64,000 bases of DNA, from assembly GCA_017550965.1 (NCBI GenBank), contig JAFZNK010000211.1, forward strand, positions 1 through 64,000, read 5' to 3'. The translations under genes and the position numbers were made by a program. The DNA is from Thermoguttaceae bacterium. GTDB taxonomy: Bacteria > Planctomycetota > Planctomycetia > Pirellulales > Thermoguttaceae. Shown piece after piece: positions 27,753-35,533 of this stretch (position 1 is the stretch's first letter; each line of letters begins with the position of its first letter). The notes beneath the pieces were generated by a model, which worked only from the letters and a program-made list of their open reading frames with translations, was not told where the DNA came from and searched no databases.

Positions 27753-29612
27753 ATGAAATTAGATAAGATTAAGAAGTGTTCGCGTTTTCTGGCGATTTTA
27801 GCGCTTGCGACCGTCGCTCTGACGGCGTTTGCCGATCTCGCGACAGCCGCCGAATACGACGCCTGGGCGAAAGAAGCGACGACCAACGGTTGGCGCGGCG
27901 GGTACGGTATGACGTTATGCCCCATTAAATTGGGGATCTTGCTTGTTTTCTATCTTGCCTGGGTCGCGTCGACCGGATGGTGCAACAACGACTCCGAAAG
28001 ACTCGGCGACCCCGACCAGTCGAAGTGGAACGGAATCAACATGATCGTCTTTGCGAGCGCGTTTATCGTCGCGCTCCTGATTCCGATCTTTTGGGCCGGA
28101 CTTCCGGTCGTGATTCTCGGGTGGCTGGTTCCCATCCTGACGTACGTCAAAGCGCGCAACAAAGGCATGCTCGACGCCGACAAGGTCATGACGCCTTCGC
28201 ACCTTTCGTTCTGGTTCAAGACGAAAGTGCTTAAAATGAAGGTCAAGCCCAAGCCGTTGGCGTACGAAGGCGGCTCGTCGATTCAGCTCGAGGCGACCGG
28301 TTTGAATCTCGACGAAAACGTCAAGATGCTGCGCACCGTCGAAGCGCGCAACTACGAAGGAAGCGTCGGATACAACTTGTTCCGCGAACTTCTATATCAC
28401 GCTCTTCACGCGCGCGCCACCGAGCTTCTCATCGATTTTGGCGCCGAGGAGACGAAATTCCAATACCAAATCGACGGCGTCTATCATCCGATCAACGACG
28501 CGGTTAAGAAACCGTGGCCGCGCGAAAACGCCGATCTTGTCGCGGCGACCGCCAAAAAGCTTGTCGGCGCGAATCCCGACGACCGCCGCAGTCGTCAAAG
28601 CGGGCTCTTTAAAGTCCTCTACGATAAGAACAAAAAGGGCAAGCCAAACACGTGCGACGCGACGCTTCAGTCGGCGGGGACGGCGACGGGCGAGATGTTT
28701 AAGGTCGTCTTCCAATTCAAGACGGCGTCCTTTAAAAACGTCTCGGAAATTTGCGACGACCCCGATCGTCAGGAGAAGATGCGCGCGCTCATCAACAGCG
28801 ACAAAGGGCTCGTCGTTCTCGCGTCCGCGCCTCATCAGGGATTGAAAACGCTTACGACCGTTATGTTCAACACGGCGGACCGATTCACGCGCGACTTTTC
28901 CGGCGTCGAAGACGTGCAGCGTCCCTACGAATTCATTGAGAATATTACGACGTTCAAATACGATTCCGCCAAGGGGCAAACTCCGATGGACGTCCTGCCG
29001 GACGTCTACTTCCGCGAGCCGAAAGTCGTTCTGGTTCGCGACATGGTCACCCTCGACGCCTGGAAGCTCGCTTGCGACGAAGTGAAAAACGACCGTCTGA
29101 TCATCTCGACGTTCCGCGCGCCGGACGCCGTTTCCGCGATTATCGCGCTTTTGAAATTCGGAGTCGAACCCGAAAGCCTCGCTTCCGCGCTCACCGCCGT
29201 CATGGCGCAAAAACTCGTGCGAAAATTGTGCGAGACCTGCAAAGAGGACGTCAAGCCGGATCCTCGCGTTATCCAACAACTTGGACTCGATCCGAAAACC
29301 GAAACGATTTATCGCAAACGCGTGCACGAGCCGGTCGAGCCCGGTCAGCGCGACTACTACGTTCCGTGCGAAGATTGCCGCGACATCGGATTCAAAGGGC
29401 GCGTCGCCGTGTTCGACCTGCTCGAAATCAACGACGACATGCGTCAGGTGATCGCCGCGAACGCCGATCTTGCCAAGAAAGAACAGGCGTTGCGTCAACT
29501 TGCGCTTAAGAGCGGTCAACGCGGCTATCTTGTCGACGGGGCGCGACTTGTGCAAAAAGGCGTCACCTCCTACGAAGAACTCGTTCGCTGCCTGTCCAAT
29601 AAGTCGAAGTGA
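27753..29612 (+). CDS. Membrane-anchored, degenerate PilB/GspE-like ATPase homologue
   Basis: A 619-residue protein with a signal-like N-terminal helix, two further hydrophobic regions before about residue 140, then a GspE/PilB-type fold. The P-loop position reads APHQGLKT (359-366): Lys and Thr remain but the glycines of GPTGSGKT are lost. The Walker B region is PKVVLVRDMV instead of D..MVGE.RD, and the His box is NDRLIISTFRAPDA. The C-terminal zinc motif (CETC and CEDCRDIGFKGRVAVFDLLEI) and the MAQKLVRKLC segment are well kept. The protein therefore belongs to the family structurally but may not hydrolyse ATP; a regulatory or scaffold partner of the intact PilT upstream is plausible. Confidence 0.78.
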   Translation: MKLDKIKKCSRFLAILALATVALTAFADLATAAEYDAWAKEATTNGWRGGYGMTLCPIKLGILLVFYLAWVASTGWCNNDSERLGDPDQSKWNGINMIVFASAFIVALLIPIFWAGLPVVILGWLVPILTYVKARNKGMLDADKVMTPSHLSFWFKTKVLKMKVKPKPLAYEGGSSIQLEATGLNLDENVKMLRTVEARNYEGSVGYNLFRELLYHALHARATELLIDFGAEETKFQYQIDGVYHPINDAVKKPWPRENADLVAATAKKLVGANPDDRRSRQSGLFKVLYDKNKKGKPNTCDATLQSAGTATGEMFKVVFQFKTASFKNVSEICDDPDRQEKMRALINSDKGLVVLASAPHQGLKTLTTVMFNTADRFTRDFSGVEDVQRPYEFIENITTFKYDSAKGQTPMDVLPDVYFREPKVVLVRDMVTLDAWKLACDEVKNDRLIISTFRAPDAVSAIIALLKFGVEPESLASALTAVMAQKLVRKLCETCKEDVKPDPRVIQQLGLDPKTETIYRKRVHEPVEPGQRDYYVPCEDCRDIGFKGRVAVFDLLEINDDMRQVIAANADLAKKEQALRQLALKSGQRGYLVDGARLVQKGVTSYEELVRCLSNKSK

Positions 29613-29668
29613 GCGCGGCTGTTTTGCATAGAGAACAATAAAACGAATAAAGGGTATAAGGCGATATC

Positions 29669-30262
29669 ATGGGAATGGGTTTTTGGATCCTGGGCGGTCT
29701 AATGGCGATTGGCGCCCTGGCGTTTTGGCACAACATGAGGCTTTGGAGCGTGACGATCGTCGGCTTCAACATTATTTTCGCGACGCTCTTTGCGATCGGC
29801 TTGTTCGAGATGGTCGCGAATATTTTAGACGGGTTCATGGCCGTGACGATGTTCTACAACGACATGATCGCGTTCGCGGTGATTTTTGTCGTCGTTCTGG
29901 CGATTCTGATGGTCGCGACGAGCTCCATGTCGAAGGTCGACCTTTTCTTTTCAGACAAGACGAACGCGATAGGAAAATGGGTCGTGTCCGTGCTTGTCGT
30001 TCTCGGATTTGCGAGTATCACGACGTTTGTGTTCTACGAAGTGATGCCCGAAAAGCCCAAAGCGTCCGCGAAACTTCCGTCGATGGCGTTGATCGACTTC
30101 ATGTCGGGAGGCTCGTTGGCTCCGATGATCGGCGATTCGAAATGGAGCACGGACAGTTTCGTTCAGGAACAGCAGAAGCGCGACGCTGCCGTCTACACGC
30201 AAACGCTCTCCGACGGAAACTCCGGATGGAAATTTGACGGCGATTCTCCAAACGCGCAGTAA
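29669..30262 (+). CDS. Hypothetical membrane protein
   Basis: A 197-residue protein, not recognised. Four hydrophobic helices are visible (about residues 3-18, 26-48, 64-85 and 105-125), followed by a soluble C-terminal region of about 70 residues. It lies 56 bp after the degenerate PilB-like gene and 86 bp before another membrane protein, in the same direction; the three may form one operon with pilT. No catalytic motif is seen. Confidence 0.65.
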   Translation: MGMGFWILGGLMAIGALAFWHNMRLWSVTIVGFNIIFATLFAIGLFEMVANILDGFMAVTMFYNDMIAFAVIFVVVLAILMVATSSMSKVDLFFSDKTNAIGKWVVSVLVVLGFASITTFVFYEVMPEKPKASAKLPSMALIDFMSGGSLAPMIGDSKWSTDSFVQEQQKRDAAVYTQTLSDGNSGWKFDGDSPNAQ

Positions 30263-30348
30263 CGCGTTGTGAAATAATAAGAAAAGCGAATAAAAAACGT
30301 CGGCTCGAAAGACGGCGGACGTCCGCAACAGAGACAAGAGGCATAAAG

Positions 30349-31197
30349 ATGGCGAAAAAAGAAGCGTTGCAAAAGACGAGCGGCTCGTTGTTTGATTCTT
30401 CCTGGAACGAACTCTCGTACGCGCAGTCCGACGTCGACGAACAGGTTTCCAAGCGTCTTACGCCCTGGTCGGTCGTCGCGCTTGCGTTTGGCGTCTTGTC
30501 TCTTCTGACGTTTGTGAACGTTGGGTTCGCGTTCTTCTCCGTCGTCGCGGCGTTGTTCGCGATTGCCGCGCTCGCGACGATCGCGCGTTCCGGCGGGGAA
30601 ATTACCGGGCGGAAATTGGCGTGTCTGGGACTTGCGCTCGCGCTCATGACGGCGATTGGCGGACCGGTTCGACGCGCCGTCTACCGCATGGAGTTTGAAC
30701 GGCAGGCGGGCGAATTTTGCGAGGCCTGGTTCGACGCGGTCAAAGCCGGCGACATATGCCAGGTTCGTCAGATGGAGAATCCGTACTGGAAGCGCGCGAC
30801 GATCGTTTCTCATCAGGACGAAATCGACTATTTCATACGCAACATGGGCGCCGACGACGAGCCGCACTACGGAATTCACGCGTTTCTAGCGAATCCCACC
30901 TTGCTGACTCTCTACACCCTTGGAGACCGCGCGAAGCATTCGTACTACGCGACGACGTCCACGTTGCTTACCGGCAGCTCCGAAAGCACGGAACGCGTTT
31001 ACGCCGTTACCTGCGAGCCCGATCCGTACAATCCCAACACGAAAAAGCAGACGTTTTTCTTCCGACTCGTCTGCAACCGTTCGCACAACGAAACTGAAGA
31101 CGGCGAAAAACTGGTCGGTTGGTCGACGATTTCCTCCGACTTAACCCCCATGGAACTGGACGAAAACGGTCGGCCCGTCTGGGAATTAAACCGATAA
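30349..31197 (+). CDS. Hypothetical membrane protein with DUF4190-like helices
   Basis: A 282-residue protein. After about 40 polar residues two hydrophobic helices (about 40-85) contain VVALAFGVLSLLTF and an ALATIARSGGEITGRKLACLGLALALM stretch broken by a short basic loop. This helix-loop-helix resembles the small DUF4190 membrane module, in which GR(K) and LAxxGLxLG are common. The remaining ~180 residues form a soluble domain, probably outside the membrane, without known motifs. Last gene of the group that follows pilT. Confidence 0.65.
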   Translation: MAKKEALQKTSGSLFDSSWNELSYAQSDVDEQVSKRLTPWSVVALAFGVLSLLTFVNVGFAFFSVVAALFAIAALATIARSGGEITGRKLACLGLALALMTAIGGPVRRAVYRMEFERQAGEFCEAWFDAVKAGDICQVRQMENPYWKRATIVSHQDEIDYFIRNMGADDEPHYGIHAFLANPTLLTLYTLGDRAKHSYYATTSTLLTGSSESTERVYAVTCEPDPYNPNTKKQTFFFRLVCNRSHNETEDGEKLVGWSTISSDLTPMELDENGRPVWELNR

Positions 31198-31240
31198 GCG
31201 ATCGCCTGAATCTGACCGCCGAACCGTTCTAAAAACTCTT

Positions 31241-33559
31241 ATGTTCAATTATCGCGACGTGTTAGATTCCGACGGACTCATTGCGAGGGGTCGGTCTCAT
31301 TATGAACGTCGCGCCGCGCAGCTGGCGATGGCGGCGGAAGTCGACGCCGCGATTCGCGATCGGCGCTGTCTTGCCGTCGAGGCGGGCACCGGGGTTGGAA
31401 AGAGCTTCGCGTATCTTGTCCCCGCGATTCTTTACGCCGTCGAAGATCAGGTTCGCGACTTTTCCAAAGACCGGGGGCGCTTTTACCCCTCTTTCGACGA
31501 ACTTGTCGAAAAGTTCTCGCCAAAGGACGTTTTAAAGGACGGAACGGCTCGCGAATCGCTTGTCGACGAGCCGAGCATGCGCGCGAGTTCGACGTCGTAC
31601 GACTCCGTCGACGACAATCCGCTCGACTTGCGTCGCGTGATCGTTTCCACGCATACGATCAGCTTGCAGGAGCAGCTTTTCGACAAAGACATACCCTTTC
31701 TCAATTCGATTCTTCCTTTTGAATTTACCGCCGCTCTGGCGAAAGGCCGCTCGAATTACGTCTGTCGGCGCCGATACGCGCAGGCGAAGAAGAGCGTTGC
31801 GAACGGGTCGTTGCTTGAGACGGACGCGCAAGTCGAATTCGCCCGACTCGACGACTGGCTGCAAAAAACGACCGACGGTTCGAAGTCGGATATTTCGCCG
31901 ACGCCGTCGTTCGACGTCTGGAACGAGATTTGTTGCGAGCAGGGGAATTGTCTGGGCAGAAAGTGCGAGCGCTACGACTCCTGTTTTTACTATCGCGCGC
32001 GTCGACGACTGGAACGCGCGCAGATTATCGTGGTCAACCACGCGCTTTTGTTTAGCGATCTGGCGATTCGACAGGGCGGATACGGAATATTGCCGAATTA
32101 CGACGTTCTCGTTTTCGACGAAGCGCACACGATGGAACAGGTCGCCGCCGAGCATATGGGGAGCGAATTGACTCATTTGGCCGTCGATCGGCTTCTCATG
32201 CGGCTCTATAACGACCGAACGAACAAGGGGCTGCTTGTCGAAGAGACGAGCAAAATCGAGGTTCCCGAAATTCGTCAGGCGTTTATCGACGCCAAAAAAA
32301 TCGTCGACGATTGCCGGGACAGAGCGGGCGTCTTTTTTGAGGAACTTGCCGACTGGCTCGACGACCGCCCCGGCTCCTCGGGGCGCGTTCTGGAAACAAA
32401 TATCGTCAGGAACGGAATAGGCGAAGGATTGAGACTTCTGAGCGTTCAACTTCGCCATGTCGCCGATTTTATAGAAGATCCCGGCAGAAGACAGGAATAC
32501 GTTTCGACGCGAGCGAAAGTCGACGCTTTTGTCGACGTGATCGACGACTGGCTCGAACAGCGTAACGAGGGGTTCGTCTACTGGCTGGAAAAAACGCTCG
32601 GACGCGGCAAGCCGCGAATTACCATGTGTTCGGCTCCAATCGACGTCGCGCCGATTTTGCGCGAGAAATTGTTCAACGCGATTCCGACGGTCGTCGCCGC
32701 GAGCGCCACGCTAACGACAAGCCAACGCGTCGTTAAGTCGACGGAGCCTCAAAAAGAAGACGACGACGCGAACCCGGAGGAAATCTCCGTCGACGCGACG
32801 GCTGCGGAGCCCGACGCCGAGTCGGAGGAGACGAAAAAAGCGTTTGAGTTCTTCCGATCGCGCGTGGGCATGACCGGAGCGCGCGCCAGAGCTCTGGGCA
32901 GTCCGTTCGACTATCGGCGCCAAATGACGCTTGTTCTCGCCAAAGGTCTGGAACTGAACGAATTGGACGCGCGCGTTCAGTCTCTTGCTTCCGCAGAACG
33001 CGACCGCTACAACGAGCGCCGGCTCTTCGCCGCGCTGCAGGAGTACGTCGAGGAGACGCAAGGGGGCGCGTTTGTGCTCTTTACCAACGCGTCGCAGATG
33101 AAACGCGCGACCGAAACGTTTACGTCCTGGACGGCGAAGAAGAACTATCCGTTTTTCTCGCAGACGGACGGAACGCCCCGACGCCGCATGGTCCAGATGT
33201 TTAAAGAGAGCGCCAACGGCGTCCTCTTTGGCGTCGACAGCTTCTGGCAGGGGGTGGACGTGCCGGGCGCGGCGTTACGCAACGTGATCATTGTGAAACT
33301 GCCCTTTTTGTCGCCGGGCCAACCGTTAGTCGAGGCGCGACAGGAGCTTATTCAGGAACGAGGAGGCAATCCTTTTAAAGATTATCTTCTTCCGACCGCT
33401 ATTTTGAAATTCAAACAGGGCGTCGGGCGCCTGATTCGCACTAAAGACGACGAAGGACAGGTCGTCGTTCTCGACGAGCGCGTTCACACGAAATCGTACG
33501 GCCGTTCGTTCCTGCGCGCGTTGCCCGACTGCAAATTGCGCGTCGATCTTTTCGACTGA
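31241..33559 (+). CDS. DinG/XPD-type iron-sulfur DNA helicase
   Basis: A 772-residue superfamily 2 helicase. Walker A is EAGTGVGKS (residues 47-55), DEAH is in VFDEAHTMEQ (about 290-298), and motifs V/VI are in FGVDSFWQGVDVPG and KQGVGRLIR. Four cysteines between motifs Ia and II (CRRRYAQ, then CCEQGNCLGRKCERYDSC) fit the 4Fe-4S domain of DinG/XPD. An acidic insertion (about 500-535) is unusual. The family unwinds DNA 5' to 3' and acts in replication-repair conflicts and R-loop removal. miaB follows 52 bp downstream. Confidence 0.9.
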   Translation: MFNYRDVLDSDGLIARGRSHYERRAAQLAMAAEVDAAIRDRRCLAVEAGTGVGKSFAYLVPAILYAVEDQVRDFSKDRGRFYPSFDELVEKFSPKDVLKDGTARESLVDEPSMRASSTSYDSVDDNPLDLRRVIVSTHTISLQEQLFDKDIPFLNSILPFEFTAALAKGRSNYVCRRRYAQAKKSVANGSLLETDAQVEFARLDDWLQKTTDGSKSDISPTPSFDVWNEICCEQGNCLGRKCERYDSCFYYRARRRLERAQIIVVNHALLFSDLAIRQGGYGILPNYDVLVFDEAHTMEQVAAEHMGSELTHLAVDRLLMRLYNDRTNKGLLVEETSKIEVPEIRQAFIDAKKIVDDCRDRAGVFFEELADWLDDRPGSSGRVLETNIVRNGIGEGLRLLSVQLRHVADFIEDPGRRQEYVSTRAKVDAFVDVIDDWLEQRNEGFVYWLEKTLGRGKPRITMCSAPIDVAPILREKLFNAIPTVVAASATLTTSQRVVKSTEPQKEDDDANPEEISVDATAAEPDAESEETKKAFEFFRSRVGMTGARARALGSPFDYRRQMTLVLAKGLELNELDARVQSLASAERDRYNERRLFAALQEYVEETQGGAFVLFTNASQMKRATETFTSWTAKKNYPFFSQTDGTPRRRMVQMFKESANGVLFGVDSFWQGVDVPGAALRNVIIVKLPFLSPGQPLVEARQELIQERGGNPFKDYLLPTAILKFKQGVGRLIRTKDDEGQVVVLDERVHTKSYGRSFLRALPDCKLRVDLFD

Positions 33560-33610
33560 CGACGAACCGAGAACCTTAACGTCAACAACAGCAAAAACAT
33601 AGACGATATC

Positions 33611-35128
33611 ATGAACTTCTATATCGAAACGGTCGGCTGCCAAATGAACACGCTCGACTCCGAACTTGCCGCCGCCGAACTTGTCGCCGCAGGCTGGACG
33701 CGAACCGATTCGCGCAAAGACGCCGACTTGATCGTCTTCAACACGTGCAGCGTGCGCGAACACGCCGAAGAAAAGATTTACAGCGCGCTCGGAAGGCTCA
33801 AACACTGGAAGACGCAAAAGCCGGGAACGCTGATCGCCGTCATGGGGTGCATGGCGCAAAAAGACCAAACGACGATTTTCAAACGCGCGCCGCACGTCGA
33901 CGTCGTGTGCGGGCCGGGCCAAATCGACCGGTTGACAAAACTTGTCGCCTCCGCCGCCGCGACCGGCGCTCAGCAAATCGCCGTGAGCGTCAACCGCTTC
34001 GAGAACAAAAACAATCCGCACGCCGTGCGCGACTCTTTTCGCCTTTACGACCCGATTCGTTTGAAAGAAACGCGCCCGCGCGTCTTTCAGGCGATGGTTC
34101 GCATCATGTTCGGATGCAATAAGTTCTGCTCCTACTGCATTGTGCCGAGCGTAAGAGGCCCCGAGCAGTCCAGACCTCCAAAAGACATTCTCAACGAGAT
34201 TAAAACGCTCGCGGACCAGGGCGTCGTCGAAGTCGTCCTGCTCGGCCAGACGGTCAACAGCTATCGATACGTCGAGGGCGAAAAGACGACGCGATTGTCC
34301 GACCTGCTCGTGGAAATCGATAAAATACCGGGGATAAGGCGCGTTCGCTTCGTCAGTTCCTATCCGACCGACATGACCGACGAGCTCCTTCAGGCGGTTC
34401 GCGACTTGCCCAGTTCGACCCCTTTTCTGCACGTCCCCGCTCAACATGGCGCGAATTCGATGTTGAAGAGAATGCGGCGGCATTATACGCTCGAAGAGTA
34501 TAAAGAGCTCGTCGACCGAATCTATCAAATTGTGCCGGGCGCGGCGATTACGAGCGATTTTATCGTCGGGTTCTGCGGCGAGACGGAAGAGGAATTTCAG
34601 CAGACGGTCGATCTGGTTCGCTACGCGCGATTCAATAACAGCTTCATCTTCAAGTATTCGGAACGGCCCGGTAACGAGGCGGCGCGAACGATGAACGACG
34701 ACGTCCCCGAAGACGTTAAAAAGCGCCGGAACAACGAACTCCTCGCCGTGCAAAACGAGATCAGTCTGGAACAAAGCAAGTCGTTTGTCGGCAAGACGGT
34801 CGAGATCCTCGTCGAAGGCCCGAGTAAACGCGAGACGAAAAATTCCCCCGTCGACGCGCTTTATGAAGAAGCCGCGCCCGTCGAAGCGACGGTCGACGCG
34901 ACGGGAAACGTCGCGCCGATTCCGGCGCAAACCGTCGCGACCGTCGACGACCTGCTCGCGAACTCCGCCCCTTCCGCGTTCGGTCGCGACGTCGTTCAGA
35001 TGACCGGGCGAACCGTATGCGATCGGATCGTCGTCTTCGACGGCTCAAGAAGCCTCGCCGGAGAGTTCCGCAAGATCAAAATTACCGACGCCACGCCCTT
35101 TACGCTCGTCGGCGAATTGGTTGAATGA
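33611..35128 (+). CDS. miaB: tRNA-2-methylthio-N6-isopentenyladenosine synthase MiaB
   Basis: A 505-residue radical SAM methylthiotransferase. The UPF0004 domain has Cys10, Cys46 and Cys80 (auxiliary cluster); the radical SAM cluster cysteines are 169, 173 and 176 (GCNKFCSYC). A C-terminal TRAM domain follows, with an insertion of about 50 residues (acidic, Ala/Val-rich, about 420-465) not usual in MiaB. It converts i6A37 to ms2i6A37 in tRNAs reading UNN codons. The 3' end of this gene (codons for DATPFTLVGELVE and the stop) is duplicated about 10.7 kb away at 45783, so the accessory island lies directly behind it. Confidence 0.94.
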   Translation: MNFYIETVGCQMNTLDSELAAAELVAAGWTRTDSRKDADLIVFNTCSVREHAEEKIYSALGRLKHWKTQKPGTLIAVMGCMAQKDQTTIFKRAPHVDVVCGPGQIDRLTKLVASAAATGAQQIAVSVNRFENKNNPHAVRDSFRLYDPIRLKETRPRVFQAMVRIMFGCNKFCSYCIVPSVRGPEQSRPPKDILNEIKTLADQGVVEVVLLGQTVNSYRYVEGEKTTRLSDLLVEIDKIPGIRRVRFVSSYPTDMTDELLQAVRDLPSSTPFLHVPAQHGANSMLKRMRRHYTLEEYKELVDRIYQIVPGAAITSDFIVGFCGETEEEFQQTVDLVRYARFNNSFIFKYSERPGNEAARTMNDDVPEDVKKRRNNELLAVQNEISLEQSKSFVGKTVEILVEGPSKRETKNSPVDALYEEAAPVEATVDATGNVAPIPAQTVATVDDLLANSAPSAFGRDVVQMTGRTVCDRIVVFDGSRSLAGEFRKIKITDATPFTLVGELVE

Positions 35129-35145
35129 GTTGTGAGAAGCTCCCT
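35085..35145. repeat. Left copy of the miaB 3'-end direct repeat (putative attL)
   Basis: About 61 bp covering the last 14 codons of miaB, its stop and 17 bp beyond. It matches 45783-45843 in the same orientation at 54 of 61 positions by hand alignment, and all seven differences are transitions. Such a repeat of a gene 3' end on both sides of foreign-looking DNA is what integration into that gene end leaves. Confidence 0.75.
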
Positions 35146-35169
35146 TTATCTCTCCCTATGAGTAATCCC

Positions 35170-35274
35170 TCATTTGACGATCATGCCCTGCGGATAGTGT
35201 GCAAGGTCACGATTGTCTATGAGGATGGCGATTGCATCCGTGTAATCATTTGATCGACAATTGGTACACTTCAT
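35170..35274 (-). CDS. Possible small CxxC peptide or fragment
   Basis: A 34-codon frame beginning MKCTNCRSND, with one CxxC pair, and ending PQGMIVK. The MKC..C start is like YgiT/MqsA-type zinc fingers, but the second CxxC pair and the rest of such proteins are absent. It may be a short relic at the left edge of the island. Evidence is weak. Confidence 0.2.
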   Translation of the reverse strand: MKCTNCRSNDYTDAIAILIDNRDLAHYPQGMIVK

Positions 35275-35358
35275 TCCCCCGCAGAATTGCCTGCGGAGTT
35301 TGCTTGTCCGTTTTTCTTCCCTCGGGATTTTTACCCTCTGGATTTTCCCGTTGCCATG

Positions 35359-35367
35359 TGTTATACT
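35359..35367 (+). promoter_or_regulatory. Extended -10 promoter upstream of the defence operon
   Basis: TGTTATACT fits an extended -10 element (TGnTATAAT with one mismatch); no good -35 is seen at the usual distance. A strong CGGAGGG follows at 35387-35393, in front of an ATG at 35400 that opens a 46-codon frame ending inside the first operon ATG. This could be a leader peptide coupling translation into the operon, or chance. Confidence 0.4.
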
Positions 35368-35379
35368 GCTTCCAGTGAT

Positions 35380-35529
35380 AACCTTTCGGAGGGATTAGCA
35401 TGGCAAAAGTTAATTCTCCCAACCATGAAAGAGCAGGAACGATTTGTTGGATTCTTACGGCAAGTCGACAAATCAAAGTATTGCTTACAGGGACTGCAAG
35501 CAGCGCTGAGAAATCGAGCAAGGTGGTGA
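35380..35529 (+). pseudogene. C-terminal remnant of a type I restriction specificity subunit (HsdS)
   Basis: The frame reads SEGLAWQKLILPTMKEQ then RFVGFLRQVDKSKYCLQ and stops at 35527-35529. The block P.(M/L)..Q..F..F..Q.DKSK is the characteristic end of the second target-recognition domain and helix of HsdS. Only about 45 residues remain; no HsdM, HsdR or other HsdS sequence is in the window. The remnant ends 4 bp before the operon start, so the four-gene system was probably joined to DNA that once carried a type I restriction locus. Confidence 0.6.
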
Positions 35530-35533
35530 GACA

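Noticed and set aside
35246-35521. 91-codon minus-strand frame over the HsdS remnant
   Set aside because: No recognisable similarity; overlaps a plus-strand frame with a clear family signature.
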